Assembly: GCF_002795845.1 (NCBI RefSeq)
Contig: NZ_CP011797.1
Location: forward strand, 1-64,000
Length of the DNA stretch: 64,000 nt
Reading direction: 5' to 3'
Source of the DNA: Reinekea forsetii
GTDB taxonomy: Bacteria; Pseudomonadota; Gammaproteobacteria; Pseudomonadales; Natronospirillaceae
In this document: piece by piece, positions 40,673 to 49,085 of the stretch
Position numbering within the stretch: the stretch's first letter is position 1
Layout of the letters: every line of letters starts with the position of its first letter
The notes under the pieces: model-generated
Databases searched by the model: none
What the model was told of the DNA's origin: nothing
What the model saw: the letters and a program-made list of their open reading frames with translations, nothing else
Translations under genes and position numbers: made by a program

Positions 40673-40687
40673 GTGTCCGGCCTCCGC

Positions 40688-41680
40688 TCAGCCGACCTTA
40701 TCTTTGCCGATGAGACCGTGTTTCTTTAACTGACTGCGAAATTGATGATAGGTCAGCCCGAGCGCATCTGAGGCCTTACCCTGGTGTTGATCATTTTGGT
40801 CGAGCGCTTGGGATAAGAGCATCAGTTCGTATCGGGCGACCTGCTCGCTAAAGCCTAGATGGCTACCTGGGTCGCTCTGGCTGGTCTTGGCTGCCGGAGC
40901 CCAGGGCGAGTCGAATGGATCCAATACCAACTCGCCAATGGCCGCACTCGGAGTGCCCCAGCGATAGATGCTGCGTTCGACAACATTTTTCAGTTCTCGG
41001 ACATTGCCATAAAAGGGGTGGTTTTTCAGCTGTGCGGTGGCTTTGGCACTGAAGCCAGGGAAGTCCTGCCAACCTAATTCAATGCTCATGCTAATGGCAA
41101 AGTGCTCGGCTAAGCGCTCCACATCGTTTTCGCGCGCTCGCAAGGGTGGAATGGTAATGACATCGAATGCCAGGCGGTCGAGCAAATCCTCGCGAAACTT
41201 ACCCTGTGCCGCCAGCTGGGGTAAATTTTCATTGGTCGCGGCAACGATGCGCACATTGACCTGCAGCGTCTTTTGCCCGCCCAGTCGCTCGAACTCCCCG
41301 TACTCGATTACCCGCAGCACCTTTTCCTGGACCGCAGCTGACATGCTGCCCAATTCATCGAGCAACAGCGTGCCTTCATCGGCTCGTTCGAAGCGACCCT
41401 TGTGAACTCGGTTTGCCCCGGTGAAGGCCCCAGGTTCATAGCCAAACAGATCGGCGTCCAACAAGGATTCGCTGATCGCGCCGCAATTTACTTTCAGTAA
41501 CGGTTGTTGCCAGCGCAACGACAAGAAATGCAGACGCTCCGCGATCAATTCTTTGCCGGTACCGCGCTCGCCGATCACCAAGATCGGGCGATTGAGTGGC
41601 GCAACACGTGAAACCTGGTCGAGCACATCCGATAAGGCCGAACTCTCACCGATAAGTCGAAGTTGATGGTTGGCAGACAT
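40688..41680 (-). CDS. pspF: Sigma-54 activator PspF
   Basis: An enhancer-binding AAA+ protein that activates the sigma-54 psp promoter and is inhibited by PspA. The 330-residue product lacks an N-terminal receiver domain, like PspF. Motifs: Walker A GERGTGKE (37-44), GAFTGA (84-89) that contacts sigma-54, LLLDELGSM Walker B and a C-terminal helix-turn-helix (ASDALGLTYHQFRSQLKKHG). It is divergent from pspA. Confidence 0.95.
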   Translation of the reverse strand: MSANHQLRLIGESSALSDVLDQVSRVAPLNRPILVIGERGTGKELIAERLHFLSLRWQQPLLKVNCGAISESLLDADLFGYEPGAFTGANRVHKGRFERADEGTLLLDELGSMSAAVQEKVLRVIEYGEFERLGGQKTLQVNVRIVAATNENLPQLAAQGKFREDLLDRLAFDVITIPPLRARENDVERLAEHFAISMSIELGWQDFPGFSAKATAQLKNHPFYGNVRELKNVVERSIYRWGTPSAAIGELVLDPFDSPWAPAAKTSQSDPGSHLGFSEQVARYELMLLSQALDQNDQHQGKASDALGLTYHQFRSQLKKHGLIGKDKVG

Positions 41681-41700
41681 GGGCAGGCCTTTTTCGTCGT

Positions 41701-41736
41701 ATTGACTAAATAACTTAGTCTAATAAGTTAATCAAT
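41701..41736. promoter_or_regulatory. Inverted repeats upstream of psp operon, possible PspF enhancer
   Basis: Between divergent pspF and the psp operon lie overlapping inverted repeats: GACTAA/TTAGTC (41704-41720), AACTTA/TAAGTT (41713-41730) and a wider ATTGACTAA/TTAATCAAT pair (41701-41736). PspF usually binds an upstream enhancer here. The match to a PspF consensus was not tested. Confidence 0.4.
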
Positions 41737-41793
41737 GCGAGTGACTATAGGTCACATTATCTTAATAGCCTTGTAAATCAACTGCTTAGGTTT

Positions 41794-41810
41794 TTGGCAT
41801 GGAAACTGTA
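41794..41810 (+). promoter_or_regulatory. Sigma-54-like promoter of the psp operon
   Basis: TTGGCATGGAAACTGTA resembles the -24/-12 sigma-54 consensus: the GG at -24 (41796-41797) is followed by ten bases and GT instead of GC at -12. It fits a psp operon controlled by PspF. The predicted transcript would start near 41822. Confidence 0.6.
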
Positions 41811-41861
41811 ATAGACGTTATGGATGTTATAGATGTAATAGACAAGACAGACGTAATAAAA
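41808..41861 (+). repeat. Six 9-nt imperfect tandem repeats at the psp leader
   Basis: Units GTAATAGAC, GTTATGGAT, GTTATAGAT, GTAATAGAC, AAGACAGAC and GTAATAAAA follow each other directly from 41808. They start at the -12 end of the candidate promoter and cover the predicted transcription start. Period 9 keeps an open reading frame, but no ribosome-binding site or product is recognised. Confidence 0.8.
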
Positions 41862-41919
41862 CAATTAGCAAAGAATAAGGTTAGACAACGAATCAACCCT
41901 GATCGGGAGCACTCAGACG

Positions 41920-42069
41920 ATGGAGATGTCGCAACGAACACCGCTGTATCTTGGGCTGATCACGCTCAGCAGTGCCTTAGCCGCCGTCACGGTGGTTTGG
42001 GCCGGGTTGATCGGCTTTGGCTTGATTGCACTGGCGATCGAAGCCTTGGGTCGTTGGCCGTTGCGCTAA
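41920..42069 (+). CDS. Small single-helix membrane protein in psp leader
   Basis: A 49-codon open reading frame with one long hydrophobic segment (about residues 11-42, Leu/Ala/Val/Gly-rich) and a charged tail (GRWPLR). It lies between the sigma-54-like promoter and pspA, in a leader otherwise unassigned, and ends 60 nt before pspA. GGGAG is 11 nt upstream of ATG 41920; ATG 41926 is an alternative. Not identifiable with PspD or PspG, but a small inner-membrane Psp component is a plausible inference. Confidence 0.5.
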   Translation: MEMSQRTPLYLGLITLSSALAAVTVVWAGLIGFGLIALAIEALGRWPLR

Positions 42070-42129
42070 GTCGGTCGAGGCCAAACGGCCAGCCATGTGA
42101 CGTTATTATGAAATATTAGGAGAGTAACA

Positions 42130-42807
42130 ATGAGCATTTTTTCAAGATTAAGTGACATCATCAACAGTAACCTGAATTCCATATTGGATCGGGCAGAAGA
42201 CCCGAAAAAAATGATTCGACTGATTATTCAGGAAATGGAAGAAACGCTGGTCGAAGTTCGTTCCAGTTCGGCACGCGTGATTGCCGATAAAAAAGATGTC
42301 CAGCGTCGCCTCGGTCGACTGCGTAATGACGCCGACGATTGGGAAGCCAAGGCGCGTTTGGCGGTGGGAAAAAACCGTGAAGACCTGGCTCGAGCAGCCT
42401 TGGCCGAAAAGCAGGCGATAACCGATGAAGTGACGGCGGTAGAGCAGGAATTTAATGCCCTGGACGATCACCTCGAGCATTTGGGCAATGAAATTGGTCA
42501 GCTGCAGTTAAAGTTAAACGATGCCAAAGCCAAACAAAAAGTTTTGTTGATGCGCCAGAAAACAGTGTCCACCCGCATGCGCACCCGGGGTCAGCTGAAT
42601 CGTGAGCAACTGCAGGACGCGTTCGAAAAATTTGAGCACTATGAACGCAAGATGGATTCGATGGAAAGTCAGTTGGAGGCCGACGATCTGGGTCGAAATA
42701 ATAAGCAAGGTCTAAAAAATGAAATCGAATCCCTGGCCCAAGATGAGGCAATCAATGCCGAATTAGCGCGCCTGAAAGCGGATTTGAAAAGCACCGACCA
42801 AGGCTGA
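42130..42807 (+). CDS. pspA: Phage shock protein A
   Basis: A peripheral inner-membrane protein that repairs and stabilises membranes under stress and represses PspF. The 225-residue product is almost entirely helical coiled coil, with the N-terminal amphipathic helix FSRLSDIINSNLNSIL and the EDPKKMIRLIIQEMEETLVEVR segment conserved across PspA/IM30. AGGAG lies upstream of the ATG. Confidence 0.96.
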   Translation: MSIFSRLSDIINSNLNSILDRAEDPKKMIRLIIQEMEETLVEVRSSSARVIADKKDVQRRLGRLRNDADDWEAKARLAVGKNREDLARAALAEKQAITDEVTAVEQEFNALDDHLEHLGNEIGQLQLKLNDAKAKQKVLLMRQKTVSTRMRTRGQLNREQLQDAFEKFEHYERKMDSMESQLEADDLGRNNKQGLKNEIESLAQDEAINAELARLKADLKSTDQG

Positions 42808-42870
42808 TAAGGTTGACTTGCCGGGCCGCACTGGGTGACCCAAGCAGCCTATTAATAAAGGGAGTAAAAA

Positions 42871-43113
42871 ATGCAATTTTTAGACTTTATGATGGTGCCG
42901 ACCGTTCTGTTTATGGTCGTGGTCATGCCGCTCTGGCTGGTCATGCACTATCGGGCTAAGGGTAAGACCAGTCGTGGACTGGCCAATGAAGATCAGCTCA
43001 TCCTCGACGACCTGCTGCGAACATTGGATACCCTGTCGACCCGCATGGCCACCTTGGAGTCCATTTTAGATGATCGCAACCCCCGCTGGCGGCGTGACGC
43101 AGACCGGGAATAG
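42871..43113 (+). CDS. pspB: Phage shock protein B
   Basis: A small membrane regulator that with PspC senses stress and relieves PspA inhibition of PspF. The 80-residue product has an N-terminal membrane helix (about 8-27) and a C-terminal coiled coil ending TLESILDDRNPRWR, typical of PspB. It lies 63 nt after pspA and 8 nt before pspC. Confidence 0.93.
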   Translation: MQFLDFMMVPTVLFMVVVMPLWLVMHYRAKGKTSRGLANEDQLILDDLLRTLDTLSTRMATLESILDDRNPRWRRDADRE

Positions 43114-43121
43114 GAGGGCAC

Positions 43122-43616
43122 ATGAAACGTTCACATAAACACCCTAATCAAGCCAACCCAGAGCATAGCAATGGTTTTCCGCCGGAAGACTGGTGGGCTC
43201 GTCGGCGTAACGGATTCGGCATGGGTCTGTACCGCAATACTCGCGACAGAAAGGTTGCCGGTGTCTGCGCGGGCTTGGCCGACCATCTCAATGTCGATCA
43301 TTGGGTGATCCGGTTAGCCGCGCTGGGTGGTTTAATATTTTTTAATTCATTGATGTTCTTTGCCTATTTGGGCGCCTGGATCGCCATGGCACCCCGGCCG
43401 AATGACGACAGTACGGCGCCGCCCTATCGCTACGATGAAGATATGCGTCAGAATCGGCCCATCAATATGTTTCGCTATCCCTTGAGCCCAACAGATCGCT
43501 TGCGCACCGCACAGGCTCGGATGGCGAAGATAGTCGAACGAACCGAGCAGATCGAACGCTATGTGACATCGAAGCGATTTGACCTGGACTCGGAATTTTC
43601 GAAAATGCAAAAGTAA
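43122..43616 (+). CDS. pspC: Phage shock protein C
   Basis: A membrane sensor with PspB. The 164-residue product has a PspC domain (LYRNTRDRKVAGVCAGLADHLNVDHWVIRL, about 38-68), a membrane helix (about 68-90) and a cytoplasmic C-terminal helix. Compared with the 119-residue E. coli form, both ends are extended. Confidence 0.93.
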   Translation: MKRSHKHPNQANPEHSNGFPPEDWWARRRNGFGMGLYRNTRDRKVAGVCAGLADHLNVDHWVIRLAALGGLIFFNSLMFFAYLGAWIAMAPRPNDDSTAPPYRYDEDMRQNRPINMFRYPLSPTDRLRTAQARMAKIVERTEQIERYVTSKRFDLDSEFSKMQK

Positions 43617-43623
43617 TCTGGCC

Positions 43624-43658
43624 GCGCTCGAGAATACAAATTCACAAGGCTCGAGCGC
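43624..43658 (+). other. Hairpin downstream of pspC
   Basis: Perfect inverted repeat GCGCTCGAG (43624-43632) and CTCGAGCGC (43650-43658) with a 17-nt loop, directly after the pspC stop. It lacks a T-run, so it may be a processing or weak termination element. Confidence 0.5.
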
Positions 43659-43774
43659 CCAATGCGCGGAGGGCTTGTGTTGACGTCGCCGAATGCATTT
43701 AATTGGCCGCGCTCCTGACAGCCCAGGCGGGATTCTTTATGATGGCGGCCTCAATGATCAGTTAAGCATAGCCT

Positions 43775-44290
43775 ATGAAAACATCGACCAAGTTGCCCCG
43801 CCTGCTCAAAGAACCCACCGGCTGGATTCTAATCGCGCTCTCGATCGGGTTTTTTTACGCCCAATGGCCAAGTCGATCGGCGCCAATCGATGCGCCGGCC
43901 TACTATTGGCAGCAGCTTGATGGCGGCCTGAAGGTCCGCTGGGAGGCCGAACCGGTCTTTCAGGACAGCGGTGCGACCCAGGCCTGGGGCCTGACGCTTA
44001 AAGGGATGTCCTTTATGGTTCAAACGGGTCCGTTGAGCGGCGATTTTAACGAGCTGGTGCTCCTGGTGGCGGCACAGGATCGTGCCGCAGTCGGTGGCGC
44101 GATCCAGGATCCTTTGACCTTCTCGGGGCCGCAAGCTGAGTATGCATTTTTTGATGCCGAATCGCGGATTCAGTCCCATCGTTGGTATCAGCAAGAAGCA
44201 ACGTGGATTAAGGTGTCGGTGCTATACAAACCGAGCATGGCATCGCGGGTAGCTCGAGCCACGGAGTTTTTGGCCAATACGGGCTATTAG
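43775..44290 (+). CDS. Hypothetical protein with N-terminal membrane anchor
   Basis: 171 residues. A basic N-terminus and one membrane helix (about 14-31) precede a soluble, probably periplasmic domain of beta-rich appearance (GGLKVRWEAEPVF, GLTLKGMSFMVQ). No family recognised. It lies 158 nt after pspC, beyond the hairpin, so it may be a distal psp gene or an independent unit. Confidence 0.6.
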   Translation: MKTSTKLPRLLKEPTGWILIALSIGFFYAQWPSRSAPIDAPAYYWQQLDGGLKVRWEAEPVFQDSGATQAWGLTLKGMSFMVQTGPLSGDFNELVLLVAAQDRAAVGGAIQDPLTFSGPQAEYAFFDAESRIQSHRWYQQEATWIKVSVLYKPSMASRVARATEFLANTGY

Positions 44291-44397
44291 TTCGCCATAA
44301 GGATCGACCCCTGTCCATTGCTAGCGGGGTCGGAATGACAGACCCTTTCACCAATGGCTGCCAAAGCCAGGTAAGCCCCGCCGGGGTAAGGAACACT

Positions 44398-45378
44398 ATG
44401 CTACGTTGGGCCGTTATCGGTACCGGAAATATGGCCGGTCAGTTTTTGCAGGATGTGGCTCAGATCGTCAATGGTCGATTTTCAGCCGTCTATTCACATT
44501 CGCTGGTGCGTGCCCAGGCGTTCGCCGAAACTCACGCCTTGACGGCTGCCTACGACGACTACGAGCAGCTCTTGGCCGATCCGAAGATCGATGCCGTCTA
44601 TATTGCCAGCACCCATCCCCATCATGCCCCACAGGCCATTGCCGCCTTAAATGCCGGTAAACATGTCTTGGTGGAAAAACCCATGGCCCTGTCTGAGGCC
44701 GAGGCGGCGGCGGTGTTTGCGGCGGCCGAGCGCAACCAGCGTTTTTGCGCGGAAGCCTTGTGGACCAAATTCAATCCGCTCTACCAGTCGCTGCATCGGC
44801 AGGTAGCCGCCGGGCGTATTGGCACCGTGCAACACCTCAGCGCGAGTTTCGGTTTTGCCCATGATATGAGTCAGGTCCATCACCGCTTGCTCGACCCGGC
44901 CCAGGCCGGTGGCGCGTTGCTCGATATAGGCCTCTATCCGATCATGTTGGCCCTCTCTGTGTTCGGCTACCCCGACCAGACCCAAGCCCGAGTGGTATTG
45001 GGGCCAACCGGGGTCGATATAGCGGCGGATCTGCTGCTGTCCTATGCCGACGGCAAAACCGCCCACCTAGCCTATCGGCTGGATGCCCACCTGCCGACCA
45101 AGGCCTGTATCTCCGGGTCAAAGGGTTGGGTTGAACTCGAAACGCCTTGGTTTGCGTGCAATGCGCTCCAGTGGGGCGAGACCGGCAAACCGGTGACGAG
45201 CGAATACGGAGTGCTGCTCAATCGTGGCTGGGGCAACCAATTTGAGCGGGTAAACGATGCCATTGGGCTTGGCCACCTGGCGGTCGTGGAGCACAGTTGG
45301 GCAGACAGTGTGCAGTTAGCCCGCTATCTGGAATGGCTGCGTAAGACCTGGGGGCCGAGCTATCCGTTCGAACGCTAA
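44398..45378 (+). CDS. Gfo/Idh/MocA family oxidoreductase
   Basis: A predicted NAD(P)-dependent dehydrogenase of 326 residues, often acting on sugars, polyols or pyrroles. Visible: Rossmann GTGNMAGQF (9-17), the EKPMALS motif with the catalytic Lys near 95, and a C-terminal alpha/beta domain with HRLLDPAQAGGALLDIGLYP. Substrate unknown. ATG 44398 has AAGGA about 5 nt upstream. It converges with glpX. Confidence 0.88.
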   Translation: MLRWAVIGTGNMAGQFLQDVAQIVNGRFSAVYSHSLVRAQAFAETHALTAAYDDYEQLLADPKIDAVYIASTHPHHAPQAIAALNAGKHVLVEKPMALSEAEAAAVFAAAERNQRFCAEALWTKFNPLYQSLHRQVAAGRIGTVQHLSASFGFAHDMSQVHHRLLDPAQAGGALLDIGLYPIMLALSVFGYPDQTQARVVLGPTGVDIAADLLLSYADGKTAHLAYRLDAHLPTKACISGSKGWVELETPWFACNALQWGETGKPVTSEYGVLLNRGWGNQFERVNDAIGLGHLAVVEHSWADSVQLARYLEWLRKTWGPSYPFER

Positions 45379-45447
45379 GCGGGCTTGAGCGCGATATTAG
45401 GGTGAGCGGGCGGCCCCGTCAGTCGGGCGCCGCTCAGAACGGCCTGA

Positions 45448-46458
45448 CTAGAGAATCACATCCTTGATATCTTCGTCTTTTCGGTCCAGATAGTGGGTCG
45501 AGTGGATCTTACGGACGGTTCGGCTCTTGCCCCGAATCAGCAAGGTCTCGGTAGTCGCTAGGTTGCCCTTTCGGGTCACACCTTCCAGCAGATCCCCCTT
45601 GGTAATGCCGGTGGCCGAAAACACCACATCATCGGATCGGGCCATATCGTTGAGCTGATACACGACACCGGTCTCAACGCCCATCTCGGCACAACGACGT
45701 GCCTCACTCTCGGCAATCTTTATGGTTTCGGCATCGTGGCCTTTGGCTTCGGTGCGTAACATCAGGCGACCGTTCATATCGCCGCCCAATGCTCGTATGA
45801 CCGCGGCCGAGATCACCCCTTCTGGGGCGCCACCGACGCAATACATCATATCGACCTCACTTTCCGGCATGCAGGTCAGGATGCTGGCGGCGACATCACC
45901 ATCGGGTAAGGCAAAGACCCGCACGCCCATGCCCTGCATCAGGGCAATGGCCGGATCGTGTCGCGGTTTGGCTAAGGTCACGACGACCAAATCCCGCAAT
46001 GGCTTGTTCAATGCCTTGGCGACCAGCTTAATATTCTGCTCCAAGGGTAGGGTCAGATCGATAAAGCCCTTGGCCTCCGGTCCAACGACCAGCTTCTCCA
46101 TATACATATCGGGCGCTTTTAGGAAGGCGCCCTTCTCACCGATAGCCATAACGGCGATGGCATTGGATTGGCCCATTGCGGTCATACGCGTCCCCTCGAT
46201 GGGGTCAACGGCAATATCACAGGCATCGCCGACGCCGGTACCGACCTTTTCACCTATATAGAGCATCGGCGCTTCATCGATCTCGCCTTCGCCGATCACG
46301 ATTTCGCCGTCAAATTCGATCTTATTGAGCATGGCCCGCATCACTTCCACGGCGGCGCCATCGGCCTTGTTTTTATCTCCGCGACCCAGCCAGTTATAGC
46401 CGGCCAGAGCGGCCGCTTCGGTCACTCGTGAAAAGTTGAACGCTAGATCTCGGCGCAT
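45448..46458 (-). CDS. glpX: Class II fructose-1,6-bisphosphatase
   Basis: Hydrolyses fructose-1,6-bisphosphate in gluconeogenesis. The 336-residue product has the lithium-sensitive phosphatase pattern: VIGEGEIDEAPMLYIGE, DPIEGTRMTAMGQSNA and GGAPEGVISAAVIRALGG. GGAG lies 7 nt before the ATG. It is divergent from tatD with a gap of about 150 bp. Confidence 0.95.
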   Translation of the reverse strand: MRRDLAFNFSRVTEAAALAGYNWLGRGDKNKADGAAVEVMRAMLNKIEFDGEIVIGEGEIDEAPMLYIGEKVGTGVGDACDIAVDPIEGTRMTAMGQSNAIAVMAIGEKGAFLKAPDMYMEKLVVGPEAKGFIDLTLPLEQNIKLVAKALNKPLRDLVVVTLAKPRHDPAIALMQGMGVRVFALPDGDVAASILTCMPESEVDMMYCVGGAPEGVISAAVIRALGGDMNGRLMLRTEAKGHDAETIKIAESEARRCAEMGVETGVVYQLNDMARSDDVVFSATGITKGDLLEGVTRKGNLATTETLLIRGKSRTVRKIHSTHYLDRKDEDIKDVIL

Positions 46459-46606
46459 GATCGGACTCCAGTGATGATTTTGCGCGCAGTCTAACCTGTT
46501 TTGGCGATCGCTTCATTAAGGTTAGGGTGAGTTGGCCTGTGCACTGGCAACTGAACGCCGAATGGGTAAACTGTGCCGACCAGCCCGCGACCGGACCGAA
46601 TGCCCA

Positions 46607-47407
46607 ATGAGTAAGAAACAGCACGAGATACCCGTATTTGACCACCCAATAATCGAAACTCACTGCCATCTGGACTATTTGGAAGGTGAGGCGCTCGACC
46701 AGGTGATTGCCGATGCGGCCGCCGTGAATGTGGAAAAGATCGTCACCATTGCCGTGTCGCCAAGCAATCTAGCGCGGGTGCGTGAACTGACCGAACATCC
46801 GATGATCTGGGGTACCCAGGGCGTGCATCCGCACGATGCCGAACTCTTTACCGAGGCGACGGCGGCAGAGCTGTTGCGTCATGGTCGCGACGCGAAGATC
46901 GTCGCCATCGGGGAGATCGGTCTGGATTACCACTACGACCATGCCGATCGAGCCATCCAGCGTGCGGTATTTGAGCGCCAGCTGGCCATCGCGGTGGAGT
47001 TGGATCAGCCGATCGTGGTCCATACCCGTGATGCCGATGACGACACCCGAGCCATCCTGCAAAACTTTTCCAGTCAGCTGAAGGGCAAGGGCGTTATCCA
47101 CAGCTTCACCTCGGGCTTGGCCCTGGGCGAATACTGTTTGGCTGAGGGTTTTATGCTTGGTTTCAACGGTATCATCACCTTTAACAAGGCCGAAAATGTG
47201 CGTGAGGTCTTAGCGGCGACGCCGATGTCGGGTTTCGTAGTCGAGACGGATGCGCCCTACTTAACGCCAATCCCGTATCGGGGTCGACCCAATCAACCCA
47301 AATACCTGCCCTTTATTATTCAAAAGATAGCCGAAGTAAAGGCAGTTAGCGTCGAAGAGGTTTTGGAACAGTCCTATCAAAATGCCAACCGGTTGTTTAG
47401 CTGGTAA
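46607..47407 (+). CDS. TatD family metal-dependent hydrolase (deoxyribonuclease)
   Basis: A TIM-barrel metallo-hydrolase of the TatD type, acting on DNA or other phosphoesters. The 266-residue product has ETHCHLDYL, GVHPHDA, GEIGLDYHYD, VVHTRDADDDT, HSFTSG and VVETDAPYL, the usual metal ligand set. ATG 46607 fits the family; an upstream in-frame ATG at 46532 is unlikely. Confidence 0.9.
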   Translation: MSKKQHEIPVFDHPIIETHCHLDYLEGEALDQVIADAAAVNVEKIVTIAVSPSNLARVRELTEHPMIWGTQGVHPHDAELFTEATAAELLRHGRDAKIVAIGEIGLDYHYDHADRAIQRAVFERQLAIAVELDQPIVVHTRDADDDTRAILQNFSSQLKGKGVIHSFTSGLALGEYCLAEGFMLGFNGIITFNKAENVREVLAATPMSGFVVETDAPYLTPIPYRGRPNQPKYLPFIIQKIAEVKAVSVEEVLEQSYQNANRLFSW

Positions 47408-47430
47408 GGCGGGGGCCGATTGGAGCGTTG

Positions 47431-47646
47431 CTATAGACTGTCGATCTGATCGTTGAGCTGGCTGCGCTTATCGGTCACGATGCGTTCTAAGGTCTGTACT
47501 CGCCGTTCCAGCTCGGCAACCTGTCGGCCCAGCTGTTCCTCGGTATCGGCGGCACTACGGGCTAATGCTCTGACCTGCTGCAGAATCAACCAAGAGCCCG
47601 CACCGAAGATGAAAACCATTACCACGATCATGCTTGACGTCGTCAT
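47431..47646 (-). CDS. PspB-like small membrane protein
   Basis: 71 residues with an N-terminal membrane helix (about 5-25) and a charged coiled coil (LGRQVAELERRVQTLERIVTDK), the same architecture and C-terminal pattern (RVQTLERIV) as PspB. AAGGAG lies 7 nt before the ATG, so it is clearly translated. A second PspB-like protein in one window; whether it acts in the psp response is unknown. It converges with tatD. Confidence 0.75.
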   Translation of the reverse strand: MTTSSMIVVMVFIFGAGSWLILQQVRALARSAADTEEQLGRQVAELERRVQTLERIVTDKRSQLNDQIDSL

Positions 47647-47869
47647 GCCACTGCTCCTTCGCTGTGCATAGGGCTCTATTTTACGAGCCTGAGGCGCCAT
47701 GGGAACAGCAGAAAGTCACAAAATTCGCGTCGACCCGGCTCGTCGATTTAAGCCTGACCGCCCATCCTGCGTGCAATCGCAAAAGGTGATCAGTATGATT
47801 AGGCCTCCCAGCTCGCCGTACCGTATCGACCGGGCCGACAGCCAACGACCCATCACTCGGACCCATCTT

Positions 47870-49060
47870 ATGCGTACCCGTTTTTACCTGCTTATGCTGG
47901 CCTTTATCGCTTTTATTTCGCTCGGTCTCCCCGACGCTTTACTGGGCATCGCATGGCCCTTTATGCGGGTTGATCTCAATCAGCCGCTCGCGGCGAACGG
48001 CATTATCGTGTTGGCGGCGACCCTGGGTGCGGCATTGAGCGGTTTTTTCAGTGCGCGCATGGGGCGCTGGTTGGGGATTGGCCGTTTGCTCAGCCTGAGC
48101 TGCCTGCTCACCGGTACCGCGCTGCTCGGTTATACGCTAGCACCCTCGCTCGCCTGGATCGCCGTGGCCAGCGCCGTGATCGGCCTGGCGGCCGGGGCAA
48201 CCGACGCGACCATCAATGGCTATATCGCCAAGAACTTCAGTGCCGGCCTGATGCAGTGGCTGCATGCCAGCTTTGGGGTCGGCATCACCCTAGGCCCGGT
48301 GGTTATGACCTGGGTGCTGGTTCATGAGTACGACTGGCGCCTGGGTTATCAGATACATTCGGTGATTCAACTGCTCTTAATGATCCTGTTTTTGGTCACC
48401 GCGGGACTGTGGTTGGTGGTCCAACGTGCCCCCGCAGAAGGTGCGGCTGAGGTCGTTAGCCATGCCGCAGATGCCCATAACACCGGTATGCTTGAGTCCT
48501 TTGGCAATGTCCGCGTCTGGCTGAGTATGGCGCTATTCTTTTGTTACACCGGTCTGGAGTTTTCCATGGGGCTGTGGACCTTTAGCCTCTTGACCGACGT
48601 CCGGGGTATGAGCACCGCCCAGGCTGGTGCTTGGGTCAGTGTCTATTGGGGTATGTTTACCGTCGGTCGTATTGTGATGGGTTTTGTGTCGAGCCGGATC
48701 AGCCAAAATCAGTTGATGACCCTGAGCCTAGTTTTGGCTCTGGTCGGTGCTCTGGCCTATGCGCTTAACCTAAGCCTATTGACCAATTTGCTGGCCTTGG
48801 TGGTGATCGGCTTTGCCTATGCGCCGATGTACCCGGCCTTGGTCTCGGATACCCTTAATCGGCTCGGGTCGAGACACTTTAACAACGCGATCGGCCTGCA
48901 AGTCACCGCCGCTAGCCTGGGTATCGCCATCTTGCCGGGCTCGATCGGGCTCTTGGTCACGCAGTTTTCGCTCGCGCTCTTTCCGTGGCTATTGCTATGC
49001 CTAACCACGCTGTTAGTGGGTCTTTACTTGATCGCCCACCGCCTCGGTAATAGCGACTAG
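47870..49060 (+). CDS. MFS transporter
   Basis: A 396-residue permease with about 12 membrane helices, in the FucP/sugar-like MFS group by its pattern (GLPDALLGIAWPFMR, ATDATINGYIAKNFS, LHASFGVGITLGP). The substrate is not decidable. The start at 47870 (MRTRFYLLMLAF) is chosen because membrane helix 1 begins there; the reading frame extends further upstream to 47699. No neighbour suggests the cargo. Confidence 0.85.
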   Translation: MRTRFYLLMLAFIAFISLGLPDALLGIAWPFMRVDLNQPLAANGIIVLAATLGAALSGFFSARMGRWLGIGRLLSLSCLLTGTALLGYTLAPSLAWIAVASAVIGLAAGATDATINGYIAKNFSAGLMQWLHASFGVGITLGPVVMTWVLVHEYDWRLGYQIHSVIQLLLMILFLVTAGLWLVVQRAPAEGAAEVVSHAADAHNTGMLESFGNVRVWLSMALFFCYTGLEFSMGLWTFSLLTDVRGMSTAQAGAWVSVYWGMFTVGRIVMGFVSSRISQNQLMTLSLVLALVGALAYALNLSLLTNLLALVVIGFAYAPMYPALVSDTLNRLGSRHFNNAIGLQVTAASLGIAILPGSIGLLVTQFSLALFPWLLLCLTTLLVGLYLIAHRLGNSD

Positions 49061-49085
49061 GCGACTAGACGACCAGGCGTTGGGT

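Noticed and set aside
41799-42119. 106-codon frame METVIDVMDVIDVID... over the psp leader
   Set aside because: Its ATG lies inside the -24/-12 promoter, the N-terminus is only the 9-nt repeats, and the rest is the wrong frame of the better-supported 49-codon membrane peptide.
47090-47105. DnaA-box-like TTATCCACA in the tatD gene (a second copy lies in coxB near 15791)
   Set aside because: Single copies inside coding sequence, not clustered and far from dnaA. Chance or coding-driven matches.
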